DNA of 64,000 bases from Escherichia coli (GCF_036503815.1 NZ_AP027764.1:3782001-3846000); one strand, 5' to 3'; counted from the stretch's first letter, positions 18,783 to 27,888 are shown. Notes: generated by a model not told the origin, from the sequence alone. Translations and numbers: made by a program.

Positions 18783-19769
18783 TTAATAAAGTGAGTCGAT
18801 ATTGTCTTTGTTGACCAGTAATACCTTATGGAAACGGATAATTCGCTTATCCATATCTACGTCAGCCTTACCGAGATTCTCCATTTCTAATCCAGGTTTG
18901 ATCTCTTCACCCTTCAGCAACGTGCTGGCGACGGCCGCGAGTGCGTAACCTGCAGAGGCCGGATCGTAAGTAATCCCTTCGGTGATATCACCACTTTTAA
19001 TCAGTGATGCCGCCTGTGAAGGGATCATCATGCCATAGACTGCGACTTTATTTTTCGCCCGTTTCTCTTTCACCGCACGTCCCGCGCCAATCGGACCGTT
19101 TGAACCAAAGGAGACAACCGCTTTCAAGTCAGGATAGGTTTTCATCAGGTCCAGTGTGGTACGACGTGAGTCATCCACACTCTCGGCAACCGGCATGCGG
19201 CGGGTAACTTCATGCATATCCGGGTAATGCTCTTTCTGGTATTTCACCAGCAAGTCAGCCCATAAGTTATGCTGCGGCACGGTCAAACTACCCACGTAAA
19301 TCACATAGCCGCCCTTGCCACCCATGCGTTTCGCCATATGTTCAACATATTCAGCGGCAAATTTTTCGTTATCAATGATTTCGATATCCCAGTTAGCACT
19401 TGGCTGACCGGGGGATTCGTTGGTCAGAACCACAATTCCGGCATCTCGCGCTTTTTTGAATACCGGTTCCAGCACGTTGGCATCGTTTGGCACGATAGTA
19501 ATTGCGTTAACCTTACGGGCGATTAAATCCTCAATGATTTTAACCTGTTGCGGAGCATCAGTACTTGAAGGCCCCACCTGTGACGCATTAACACCAAAGG
19601 CTTTACCCGCCTCGACCACACCTTCGCCCATGCGATTAAACCACGGCATACCATCGACTTTAGAGATATTCACCACGACTTTTTCCGCGGCCTGGAGCGG
19701 CGCAGAAATTAGCGCAGCGCCTAATAACAGCGAAGACACCATATTGATAACAAAACGTTTATTCATCAT
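18783..19769 (-). CDS. Periplasmic sugar-type substrate-binding protein
   Basis: A 328-residue protein of the Peripla_BP_4 family. It has a signal peptide with a hydrophobic core SSLLLGAALI and probable cleavage after LQA (near residue 27), and two lobes with the hinge pattern LIARKVNAITIVPND and VVSFGSNGPIGAGRAV. The closest resemblance I can see is to the autoinducer-2/rhamnose-type binding proteins (LsrB, RhaS), but the ligand cannot be read. The start is ATG 19769 with GAGG upstream; ATG 19766 is possible. First gene of the operon. Confidence 0.88.
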   Translation of the reverse strand: MMNKRFVINMVSSLLLGAALISAPLQAAEKVVVNISKVDGMPWFNRMGEGVVEAGKAFGVNASQVGPSSTDAPQQVKIIEDLIARKVNAITIVPNDANVLEPVFKKARDAGIVVLTNESPGQPSANWDIEIIDNEKFAAEYVEHMAKRMGGKGGYVIYVGSLTVPQHNLWADLLVKYQKEHYPDMHEVTRRMPVAESVDDSRRTTLDLMKTYPDLKAVVSFGSNGPIGAGRAVKEKRAKNKVAVYGMMIPSQAASLIKSGDITEGITYDPASAGYALAAVASTLLKGEEIKPGLEMENLGKADVDMDKRIIRFHKVLLVNKDNIDSLY

Positions 19770-19927
19770 TTCAGCCTCATTGCAGGGTAGTCAGGAAGTG
19801 TTCGCCCAAATTAGCGCGCTGGAGAGAATAAGAATTTTCGAATATTTTTATGCAGAATAAACAGCCCTATTTCAGGCAGCTATTAAAAATTTGGTTATAA
19901 ATATGGACAAAACGGGCAGTAACAATA

Positions 19928-19949
19928 AGTGTGACAATCATCACGTAAA
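19928..19949. promoter_or_regulatory. Candidate CRP site upstream of the ABC operon
   Basis: AGTGTGACAATCATCACGTAA matches the CRP consensus TGTGA-N6-TCACA with 9 of 10 core bases. It lies about 165 bases upstream of the binding-protein ATG in an A+T-rich gap, which fits a catabolite-controlled sugar importer. Confidence 0.5.
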
Positions 19950-20019
19950 AAATAGCAAAATAAACAAAATTAGCGATACTTTATGTTTGTGAGCTTATTT
20001 CGCGTAGAAAAATAGTTAT

Positions 20020-20430
20020 CTACACAATGTCAATAAGGGCATATTCTTCAAAGATAACATCCATTTCGGGTGAATAGCATCCTTCTGCCTGGAAAAAACG
20101 ACGGTGTTCATTGCGCCAATATTCAAGACTGAGGTCACCTTCACCTTCCTTACGGGCAAGCTCCGCGGTGACATCAGAAAAGCGCAGTAAATGCAGGCCA
20201 ATAACTCTGATAACACATACAGGCTCACCACGGCTATTTTCTACAATCTTATACTCACCAATCATCGGAAATGCGTTGTCTTCAATACATCCCGCCAGCG
20301 AACCACAGGAAGCTGTTTTAATACCAGTCGCAATCAACGTTGCGAGGTGATCGGCCAACGCTGCTGAATCGCCAAAAGTACAAAAGGAAGCATGGGGATA
20401 TTTTTGTGAGATTTTTTCTTTTATGGTCAT
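20020..20430 (-). CDS. ASCH-domain protein
   Basis: A 136-residue soluble protein. Motifs GIKTASCGSL, ARKEGEGDLS and YWRNEHRRFF are the family pattern of ASCH domains, a PUA-like fold linked to RNA or nucleoside chemistry; the small E. coli ASCH protein YqfB is an N4-acetylcytidine amidohydrolase. The function here is not known. The start ATG 20430 is chosen because it begins the conserved region; the frame extends 11 codons to a GTG and neither has a strong ribosome site. It is absent at this place in K-12 and lies upstream of the ABC operon in the same orientation, 250 bases away. Confidence 0.75.
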   Translation of the reverse strand: MTIKEKISQKYPHASFCTFGDSAALADHLATLIATGIKTASCGSLAGCIEDNAFPMIGEYKIVENSRGEPVCVIRVIGLHLLRFSDVTAELARKEGEGDLSLEYWRNEHRRFFQAEGCYSPEMDVIFEEYALIDIV

Positions 20431-20726
20431 GAGAATATTTTCGCGATTACGGAAAAAAATCACATCTTAATTACTGTTGATAACCATCAGCAAGAGGATC
20501 ATTGGTTTTTCTATGTTTAATCTTTTTTATCCGAAGCAGGTCACATTTATGGCTTGATAAATACCTTTGTTAAAACTCACTTTTGTGTATTTCTCTCAAA
20601 TAATCCCCTGGAAATTATGCCGGGAGATTATAAAGTTCAGGATCATTCATTAACAAACCATTCCCGCCCCACTCCCTGGGGCTTAAATCTCTTACTATTC
20701 ACCGTTGCAGGCGTTTCAAATTCGTA

Positions 20727-22109
20727 TCAACCTGCCACACTCCCCCACACCAGTTGCCCTTTATGGAACGTTGCGGTTCTCGGCGAGATACGCGCCACCG
20801 CCTCGGCGGAACAGGAGGCGTCCACCAGCACAAAGCTGGCGTCATCCTGCGCTTTGGGCCAGACGCGCTCGCCTTTTTCGTTGAGCGGCAATACATCGCC
20901 AGTGGCTAAAAACAGCGAACGGGAGAGGTTCTGTTCGTTAGGGCGAATATAGAGCTGCGCGTACAGATTGGCTTTTTCCAGCATGTCGCCCAGGCCGTAA
21001 GGCGACCAGTGGTCGATAACGCTGTCGGTGCCGGTCATCACTTTTACGCCTTTGTCGTGCAGCTGTTTGAGCGGCATATGCAACGTGCCAATCGGCACCG
21101 TCGAGGCGATCGAGATTTGCTGCGCCGCCATCCGGTTCGCCAGTTCATCTACTTGTTGCTCGTTGAGGGTAGCCAGCGCAAAGGCGTGGCTGATGGTCAG
21201 CTTGCCTTTTAGCTGCGGCGTTTTCTCCACCGTTTCAACCATATAATTGATGGCTGCCACGCCCGCCGGAGTGGTTTCGTGCAGATGAATATCGACGCCT
21301 TTGTCGTAGTCCAGCGCAATCTGGAACATGGTGTCGAGGGATTTTTCCATCGCGCCATCGACACTGGTTGGGTCCAGCCCGCCAACGTAATGCGCGCCTG
21401 CCTGCATTGCTTCACGCATCAAGGGTTCCGATTTCGACAGCAGCAAACCGTGCTGCGGGAAGGCGACAATTTCACACTCGAAGCCCGCCTGACGTCGCGC
21501 CAGCACCGCCTGCAAATTTTGCAGATTTTTCAGGCCGGAAACCGGTTCGATATTGCAGTGGCTGCGGGCAATGGTGGTGCCTTTCGACTGCAATAGTTCG
21601 ATCAGTTTTTCCGCCCGCTCCTGCGTGTACGGTTGTAACTCCGGCAGCATTTTCTGCTCGAGTTTGATCATGTCCTGGATGGTGGTGCCTGCCGGGCGAT
21701 TGAGCGAGCGCCACGGTCCGCCGTAAAAGGTTTTGTCGAGATGAATATGCATGTCGCGAGTAGTGGGCAGCATCAGCTTACCGCCAGCGTCATAGTGCGG
21801 CAGCGTGGCGTCCGGATACTGCTTGTTCTCATGTAGCGCAACAATTTTACCGTCCTGAATCTCCACGGTCTGGCGCGCCGTGCGGGTCTGCACCGCCATG
21901 CCATTTTCATAGTCAAAACCGGTTTCCAGCAGCACGTTATCGAGATAGTAATGCGGGTCAGTGATTTTCATGGTGTTATTCGCGTCGCAGTGGGTTGTGC
22001 CAGAGACCTCCGCATGGGCGAATGGCACAGAGGTACCAAACAGCGCGGCGGCGGTGACCATCTTACCGCTCTGGCTCAAAAACTCACGACGGCTATTGTT
22101 TTCTTTCAT
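20727..22109 (-). CDS. yahJ: Secreted amidohydrolase/deaminase, cytosine-deaminase family
   Basis: A 460-residue metal-dependent hydrolase with a twin-arginine signal: NSRREFLSQSGKM followed by a mild hydrophobic stretch and FAHA. The metal motifs are MHIHLDKTF, DIHLHETTP, ISHAFA and TGTDSVIDHW, parallel to CodA in this same window, so a cyclic amide or pyrimidine-like ring is a fair guess for the substrate. It is 9 bases downstream of yahI and ends the yahDEFGIJ run. The Tat signal implies a folded, metal-loaded enzyme in the periplasm. Confidence 0.92.
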   Translation of the reverse strand: MKENNSRREFLSQSGKMVTAAALFGTSVPFAHAEVSGTTHCDANNTMKITDPHYYLDNVLLETGFDYENGMAVQTRTARQTVEIQDGKIVALHENKQYPDATLPHYDAGGKLMLPTTRDMHIHLDKTFYGGPWRSLNRPAGTTIQDMIKLEQKMLPELQPYTQERAEKLIELLQSKGTTIARSHCNIEPVSGLKNLQNLQAVLARRQAGFECEIVAFPQHGLLLSKSEPLMREAMQAGAHYVGGLDPTSVDGAMEKSLDTMFQIALDYDKGVDIHLHETTPAGVAAINYMVETVEKTPQLKGKLTISHAFALATLNEQQVDELANRMAAQQISIASTVPIGTLHMPLKQLHDKGVKVMTGTDSVIDHWSPYGLGDMLEKANLYAQLYIRPNEQNLSRSLFLATGDVLPLNEKGERVWPKAQDDASFVLVDASCSAEAVARISPRTATFHKGQLVWGSVAG

Positions 22110-22118
22110 CTTACGTCC

Positions 22119-23072
22119 TTACGTTTTAATAATAATATGGGTGCCCGTCTCGCCACGCAGCGCCGCGGGCAGGCATTCCGGCGTGGTGATAATCACTTCT
22201 TTGCCGCCCTGTTCTAAAAATGTCAGGCTGGCGATGATTTTTGGCAACATGCTGCCAGGCGGGAAATGCCCTTCCTGCATATAGCGGGTCATGGTGGCAA
22301 CATCCACCCGATCGAGCGCCTGCTGCTGCGGTTTGCCAAAATGAATACAGACTTTTTCGACACCAGTGGTGATCACCAGAATGTCGGCGTGAATTTCGCG
22401 GGCCAGCAGCGCGGTGGAGAGATCTTTGTCGATAACCGCGTCCACGCTTTGGTAATCTCCCGCGTCAGTACGCACCACCGGAATTCCGCCACCACCCGCA
22501 CCAATCACCACAAACCCTTGTTGGATCAGCGCTTTAATGGCAGGTGCTTCAACAATACGTTTCGGTTCCGGCGAGGCGACCACGCGGCGATAGCCGCGTC
22601 CGGCATCTTCAACAAAACGCCAGTCAGGGTTTGCCTTTTGTAATTCGTTACGCTGGCTTTCACTGAAGAATGCGCCAATGGGCTTGGTGGGGTGAGCAAA
22701 TCCCGGATCGTTTTTATCCACTTCCACCTGAGTCACCACGGTGACGGCTTTTTTCTCGCCGTGGCGCGCCAGCCGATTGTTCAGCGCCTGTTGGATCAAG
22801 TAGCCAATGCCGCCTTGCGTATCCGCCACACAGTTCGCCAGCGGCGTTAAGGGCAGCCCTTCGCGCTCGTGGGCAATCTCCGCACGGCGTAGATCCAGCC
22901 CAACCTGCGGCCCGTTGCCGTGGGTCAGCACAATGTCGTAATCGGAAGCCAGCATTTCCAGCACCGTATCGGCGACGGCCTTCACCGCCTCCGCCTGATG
23001 CTCAATCGACTGGCTGGCGTTATCTTTGATAATGCTGTTGCCACCAATGGCAACGACCACAAGCTCTTTCAT
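22119..23072 (-). CDS. yahI: Carbamate kinase-like protein
   Basis: A 317-residue amino-acid-kinase-fold protein of the carbamate kinase family, expected to make ATP from carbamoyl phosphate. The motifs AIGGNSII, LTHGNGPQVG and VIGAGGGGIPV are intact. The start is ATG 23072, giving the usual family length; the open frame runs 39 codons further up into the hairpin-containing gap. The C-terminus reads THIIIKT, one Ile longer than I recall for K-12. It is located beside yahFG, which suggests it uses the carbamoyl phosphate they may produce. Confidence 0.93.
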   Translation of the reverse strand: MKELVVVAIGGNSIIKDNASQSIEHQAEAVKAVADTVLEMLASDYDIVLTHGNGPQVGLDLRRAEIAHEREGLPLTPLANCVADTQGGIGYLIQQALNNRLARHGEKKAVTVVTQVEVDKNDPGFAHPTKPIGAFFSESQRNELQKANPDWRFVEDAGRGYRRVVASPEPKRIVEAPAIKALIQQGFVVIGAGGGGIPVVRTDAGDYQSVDAVIDKDLSTALLAREIHADILVITTGVEKVCIHFGKPQQQALDRVDVATMTRYMQEGHFPPGSMLPKIIASLTFLEQGGKEVIITTPECLPAALRGETGTHIIIKT

Positions 23073-23120
23073 ATTGTTATGTCCGCTACAGAGGGTGATG
23101 AGGTTATGAAAGTGAGGTTG

Positions 23121-23145
23121 CCCCTCTCCCCAGAAGGGAGAAGGG
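23121..23145. repeat. G+C-rich hairpin between yahG and yahI
   Basis: CCCCTCTCCC and GGGAGAAGGG pair over 9 of 10 bases with a 5-base loop. It is in the 95-base gap inside the operon. This type of CCTCTCCC/GGGAGA sequence recurs in enterobacterial gaps, but I cannot name the family with certainty. Confidence 0.5.
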
Positions 23146-23167
23146 ATCGTAAAGTGCACTTTGCAGG

Positions 23168-24586
23168 TCAGACGCCGTAACGTTCGCACCAGACAAGAAT
23201 GGCTTTTTCGAAGCAGGCGAATGGTGGATGCACAATGCCCGCGCCAATCATGCCGACGCCCGCATCTTTATGGGCAATGGCGGTGTTGATCACCGGCAGA
23301 ATGCCACTGCTGCCCACGCGGGTGATGTCGATTGCCGACGGCACGCCCATAAAACCGAGCAGCGGAATGGTCACGTTCGGGTTTTCGCCGAGAGTGATTT
23401 CACGCATCTGCCGGGAGAAATCGATAGCCTCTTCCACCGTACCGCCCACCAGCGCGACGATAGCGGGTGCGGTCGCCATCGCAAATCCGCCAATACCGTA
23501 GGTTTCAGTAATGGCGCTGTCGCCGATATCCAGCCCCGAATCTTCCGGCTTATAACCTGCAAACATCGGGCCGATCACCTGCTGCGCCGGACCGGTAAAC
23601 CATTGCCCCGGCAGGCCGCTGACCCGCAGGCCGAACTCGACGCCGTTACGCGCCATCGTGGTCACCACGGTGCTGTATTCGATGCCGTGCGCCGCATCCA
23701 TCGCCGCTTTACACATCGCCATCCACGTCGGGCCGGAGAAGTAGTCGCTGCTGGCGACAAACTCAAACACTTCGCGCTGTTGCTCGACGGAATAACCCGC
23801 CTGAATAATCCCCGGCGTCAGCGCCTGAATCAGCAGCGTCGTCCCGGCGTTATTGCGGTTATGGCATTCATCGCCCATATGCAGCGCCTGCGCCAGCATC
23901 AAGCGCAGATCGATCTCGCCGATAATTTTCATCGCGTCACGCAGCATTGGCCCCTGCACATCGCGCATCCAGTTGAGGCGGTCAATCACGCTCTGATCGT
24001 TGGCACCCATACGCAAAATCTTCGCCATCTGCTCGCTCATATTGGTGTAAGCGATGTTGCCGTAGGTTTTGTTTTTCACGATGTGCATAAACATCGAGGC
24101 AGAGGTAACACCCGCCATCGAACCCACGCAGTCATGCTCGTGGCACGGCGAGAAAGTGATCTCCCCGGAAGCCGCCAGTTCGGCCGCCTCGTCGAGATCT
24201 TTCGCCAGCCCTTCGAACACCAGGGCCCCGGTGACCGCGCCTTTCATCGCGCCGCACATTTTTTCCCAGGTCACTGGCGGCCCGGCGTGAAGAATGGTTT
24301 TCGCCGTCATGCCTGGCACCACGTTAATCGCCTGATCAAAGCCAATCAGTACCGGATGCGACTGGATAATGCGTTCCAGCGCCTGCTGGTTAGCGGCGGC
24401 GATTTTGTCTGCCAGCGGTGAATCGGCAATGTTGTCCAGCGCCTGCACCACCTGCATATTGCCCTGCCCCGGCGGCGTCCAGTCGAGTTGGGTCACTTCT
24501 ACATACTGCTTTTTCAGGTCATCGCTAAACATGGCGATGCCGACGTTAATAACGTTCAACGGTTGGCTAAACAGTGACTGGCTCAT
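23168..24586 (-). CDS. yahG: DUF1116 protein, AllG (YlbE)-like carbamoyltransferase subunit
   Basis: A 472-residue protein of the DUF1116 family, paralogue of YlbE/AllG, a subunit of oxamate carbamoyltransferase in anaerobic allantoin breakdown. Conserved patches include FSPCHEHDCVGSMAGV, MGDECHNRNNAGT and ETYGIGGFAMATAPA, whose His and Cys suggest an active-site or metal role. No membrane segments. The ATG overlaps the yahF stop by one base (TGATG), so the two are coupled. The actual substrate of the Yah version is not established. Confidence 0.9.
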   Translation of the reverse strand: MSQSLFSQPLNVINVGIAMFSDDLKKQYVEVTQLDWTPPGQGNMQVVQALDNIADSPLADKIAAANQQALERIIQSHPVLIGFDQAINVVPGMTAKTILHAGPPVTWEKMCGAMKGAVTGALVFEGLAKDLDEAAELAASGEITFSPCHEHDCVGSMAGVTSASMFMHIVKNKTYGNIAYTNMSEQMAKILRMGANDQSVIDRLNWMRDVQGPMLRDAMKIIGEIDLRLMLAQALHMGDECHNRNNAGTTLLIQALTPGIIQAGYSVEQQREVFEFVASSDYFSGPTWMAMCKAAMDAAHGIEYSTVVTTMARNGVEFGLRVSGLPGQWFTGPAQQVIGPMFAGYKPEDSGLDIGDSAITETYGIGGFAMATAPAIVALVGGTVEEAIDFSRQMREITLGENPNVTIPLLGFMGVPSAIDITRVGSSGILPVINTAIAHKDAGVGMIGAGIVHPPFACFEKAILVWCERYGV

Positions 24587-26133
24587 CAGGCTTCCTCCCC
24601 TTTGCAGATAAATTCACGCGCCAGCAATCCGGTATTGGTGCTACTGCTGGCCAGAATCACCCCGGCATCAAGCAGCATCTGGCTTTGTTGTGCTAACGAT
24701 GGCGTATCGAGATCGGTGCCCAGTACATAGGCGAGAATGATCAACTCGCGTCCTTCGGCGGCAGCGATCGCTTTCGCTTCTTTGATCGCCTCGATGGTGG
24801 AACCGACCGGATCTTCATGCGATCCAAATCCGAGCACAAAATCCATCACGATCACCGCCACTTCTGGATCGCGCGCTTCTTCGATCAAGCGACTGATACG
24901 GTTGGTGGGGTCAATCATTGGATGCGGCTTGCCGTTGGTGAAGTCGTCATCGCCAAAGTCGAGGAAGGTGTGTTTGATGCTGCGGTTGATATCTTGCAGG
25001 CGGAATTCCGGATCGGGCTGGATATTGCTGTAGGCATCGCCGTGTTTTTCCATCACCGCGAACATGGTTTCGTCACACAGCGTGCCGCCGCAGAACAGGC
25101 CACGAATGTATTTCTGCTGCGGTTGCAGGCGAGCGCGCACGTCAGCAATCAACGGCTGGTTCAGCGTATGCAGCTCGAGATGTTCTTGTTTCACGCCGGA
25201 GAGCATCACCGCTTTCAGTGCCGCCTCTTTACTGCCGCGGGCAAACTGTAGCCCGTGCTCGTCCACTGGCGTTTCGCCACGACCGAGGAAGCAGACCACC
25301 ACCGGCTTGCGGCAGGCACGTGCGCGTTCCAGCACTTTGCGGGCCACCGCAGGCGCAGGCGGTTTGGAGATAAGCACAATGATTTCAGTTTGCGGATCGT
25401 TTTCCAGCATCCCGATGGCGTCGAGCATCATCAGGCCGCCGATTTTCTCGCTCAGGTCGCGCCCGCCGGTGCCAATCAGTTGCGAAACGCCGCCGCCAAA
25501 TTCATGAATACGGACGCTCAGTTCCTGGCTACCGGTGCCGGATGCGCCAACAATACCGATGTTGCCGCGACGCACAGCGTTACCAAAGCAGAGCGCCGCG
25601 CCGTTGATAATCGCCGTGCCGCAGTCTGGCCCCATCATCAGCAGCCCTTTTTCGTGGGCCAGTTGCTTGAGCGCCAGTTCATCTTCAACCGAGACGTTAT
25701 CGGAAAACAGCATCACGTTAAGATCGTTTTGCAGCGCCTGACGCGCTTCGCGAGCGGCAAACAGACCGTTGACCGAAATCACTGCCAGGTTACTTTCCGG
25801 GATATGCTTTTTGGCGCTGGCAATCGTGGCATAACGCGCCTCGTGCGAGCCGCTTTGCGCTTTGCTGTTGAACAGTTCTTCAATCTCCACCAGCAACTGC
25901 TCGTTGTCTGCGCCCGCTTTGCCGTTGATGACAATCATCAGGTCGCCGTTTTTCGCCTGCTCCAGCTCCGACGTCAGCAGCCCTAAATTCTTCAGAACGC
26001 CTTTGTTCATTTCGGTCGCCATCGCCACAAATGCCTGCTCGACGCCGTCGAGTTTATTTGCACGTGTGGAGATAGACATCAGCGAGACAGAATCAAAATA
26101 GGTATTCGGTTTAATGACTATTTTAACTGACAT
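24586..26133 (-). CDS. yahF: FdrA/AllF-like acyl-CoA synthetase-type subunit
   Basis: A 515-residue protein with CoA-binding and succinyl-CoA-ligase-like domains, paralogue of FdrA (AllF). The marks are GIVGASGTGSQELS (nucleotide-type loop near 200), DCGTAIING, GTGGRDLSEKIGG and PDEFR-like PDPEFRLQ. In the allantoin pathway the FdrA-YlbE-YlbF complex transfers carbamoyl from oxalurate to phosphate, giving oxamate; YahF, YahG and YahE together reproduce that set. It overlaps yahE by 11 bases. Confidence 0.9.
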   Translation of the reverse strand: MSVKIVIKPNTYFDSVSLMSISTRANKLDGVEQAFVAMATEMNKGVLKNLGLLTSELEQAKNGDLMIVINGKAGADNEQLLVEIEELFNSKAQSGSHEARYATIASAKKHIPESNLAVISVNGLFAAREARQALQNDLNVMLFSDNVSVEDELALKQLAHEKGLLMMGPDCGTAIINGAALCFGNAVRRGNIGIVGASGTGSQELSVRIHEFGGGVSQLIGTGGRDLSEKIGGLMMLDAIGMLENDPQTEIIVLISKPPAPAVARKVLERARACRKPVVVCFLGRGETPVDEHGLQFARGSKEAALKAVMLSGVKQEHLELHTLNQPLIADVRARLQPQQKYIRGLFCGGTLCDETMFAVMEKHGDAYSNIQPDPEFRLQDINRSIKHTFLDFGDDDFTNGKPHPMIDPTNRISRLIEEARDPEVAVIVMDFVLGFGSHEDPVGSTIEAIKEAKAIAAAEGRELIILAYVLGTDLDTPSLAQQSQMLLDAGVILASSSTNTGLLAREFICKGEEA

Positions 26134-26986
26134 AATTCCCTCCGTAGGTTTGGCTCAGCGCACAAGCATCGGCCATGCCATACAGCATGTCGCAGCCGGA
26201 ACTGGAGCCAATATGTTTAATTTTTTCTATTGCCTGGGTTGAATTCCCGGGGATGCCATAAATAATGTCGTGAATAAAAGGGTGAATATTTTCCCGACAA
26301 CGTTGCTGTAATGCGGCTTCCAGCGTTATGGCACTTAGTAACGTGGTATTATTTCTGCCGCGTTGCAGACCGAGATAAAATTTCTCTTTGTATTTTTCCG
26401 CCGGATGCCCGGAAATAAATAAAATAAGTACCAGCCCGGTCAGATAATCATCGGCTGATGGCGTAAGGCCAATCCCTAACCCCATCATATTAGCAACCGC
26501 CAAAGCGATATTTTGTTTATCGCTTACTGCCTGAATAACTGCCCGTCGTTTAATACGTAATTCTTTATTTAACGCCTGATAAAACGGATTATCGCCGCAA
26601 TAATTAAACAGGGTTTCATTTTCCCCCAGGTGCTGATGAATAATGTCGTGCCACTGTTGCCAGGCGATAAGGTGAAATTTTTCAGCGGTCATTTGCAAGG
26701 TTGGGGACAGCCAACGCTGGCAATGACTCATCTCTATATGAAGATGCTGACCAACCGTAATGCCTTGATCGTCAAACTGAACTTTATCACCATGATGGAA
26801 CAGACCATTAAAGTGAGTGAGTGCCAACCGACAACTGTTTGGCGCATTGTCGTACTCTTCACAAAGCAGCGTTAGCAACTGCTGGCGGGCCGGAAGTGCG
26901 ATATTTACCGCTCTGGCAAAGACCTGTTCAACCTGTCCTTGCCCCCGCTGCGCCAGAAAATCAGCATCCGCAGTTAGCGCCCACAC
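26123..26986 (-). CDS. yahE: DUF2877 protein, AllH (YlbF)-like
   Basis: A 287-residue soluble protein of the DUF2877 family, with the family patch GLGIGLTPSADDYLTG in the second half, the same as in YlbF/AllH. It is the third subunit type of the carbamoyltransferase set. The 3' end overlaps yahF and the 5' end is 39 bases from yahD. The start is the ORF ATG; the first dozen residues (MWALTADADF) fit the family but the ribosome site is weak. Confidence 0.88.
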   Translation of the reverse strand: MWALTADADFLAQRGQGQVEQVFARAVNIALPARQQLLTLLCEEYDNAPNSCRLALTHFNGLFHHGDKVQFDDQGITVGQHLHIEMSHCQRWLSPTLQMTAEKFHLIAWQQWHDIIHQHLGENETLFNYCGDNPFYQALNKELRIKRRAVIQAVSDKQNIALAVANMMGLGIGLTPSADDYLTGLVLILFISGHPAEKYKEKFYLGLQRGRNNTTLLSAITLEAALQQRCRENIHPFIHDIIYGIPGNSTQAIEKIKHIGSSSGCDMLYGMADACALSQTYGGNYVS

Positions 26987-27025
26987 ACACCGTCTTTCTG
27001 GTGTGTTGATAGCAAGCCTCCCGGT

Positions 27026-27631
27026 TTATGCACCTGCGGCAATCAGTAACTGCGCAATCTCTTCAAAGCCTCGTTCCCGCGCCAGTTCCAGCGGCGTTTT
27101 GCCATATTTATCGGTCAGATGCGGGCTGGCACCGTGTTCAAGTAATAACTGGACAATCGCCTGCTGTTTAATCCCGCCATCGTTAAGCACAATCGCTTCC
27201 AGTAGCGGCGTCCAGCCAACATGGTTGGTCTGGTTAACGTTAATCTCCGTATGCGCCAAAAGCTCTTTCACAATACTTAAATGGCCTTTTTCACAGGCAG
27301 GCGTCAGGCCGACACCGCCGAAACGGGTTACACAATTAAGGTCTGGTTTAGCCGGTAAAATAATTCGTAGTAGCGTTAAATCACCGTTCAGGCAGCTCAT
27401 TAAAAAAGGATTTAAACAGGTCTGGTCTTGTTTATTAATATCCGCTCCGGCATCAATTAATGCCTGAACGCAAGCATATTGCTGATATAAACTTGCCAGC
27501 GTAATTGCCGTTTTCCCCTGACGATCGCAGGTATTTATATCTACCCCCAGAGCAAGGCAGGTTTTTACTTTATCGATATCACCCTGTTGTGCAGCCAATA
27601 AATAATCGGCAGGTAGATTTTTTATACTCAT
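27026..27631 (-). CDS. yahD: Ankyrin-repeat protein
   Basis: A 201-residue protein made almost wholly of ankyrin repeats. About five units can be seen, such as GKTAITLASLYQQYACVQAL, GLTPACEKGHLSIVKELLAH and GKTPLELARERGFEEIAQLL. No signal peptide or other domain. The start is ATG 27631 with GGGG 8 bases upstream; another ATG two codons earlier sits too close to the same site. It is the first gene of the yahDEFGIJ run. Ankyrin repeats bind other proteins, so it may hold or inhibit the enzyme complex; that is a guess. Confidence 0.92.
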   Translation of the reverse strand: MSIKNLPADYLLAAQQGDIDKVKTCLALGVDINTCDRQGKTAITLASLYQQYACVQALIDAGADINKQDQTCLNPFLMSCLNGDLTLLRIILPAKPDLNCVTRFGGVGLTPACEKGHLSIVKELLAHTEINVNQTNHVGWTPLLEAIVLNDGGIKQQAIVQLLLEHGASPHLTDKYGKTPLELARERGFEEIAQLLIAAGA

Positions 27632-27888
27632 TAACATTCCCCTGTTTTTTGTGGCTGTTTTCGATGAATTGAGAATAGCAACGATAATCTGATAAAAGAA
27701 CCCGCTTAAATTTAATTCGCCGTATTTCGCCTTTTTGTTGAATGATGTTCAACAATCTTTTCGCAGTGTGCGGTAGTGCAATATTTGTTTCTTTGACCCG
27801 ATACCCTTTCACTCAATCAGGTTTTATTTCTCTATAGTCTGCACATGTAAGAGTAGCTTTCGTCAATGTCTAACCAGAGGGGAACAAG

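Noticed and set aside
23228..24421. 397-codon plus-strand frame antisense to yahG
   Set aside because: Same reason: His/Arg-rich antisense translation, no domain, no ribosome site, and yahG is well supported.
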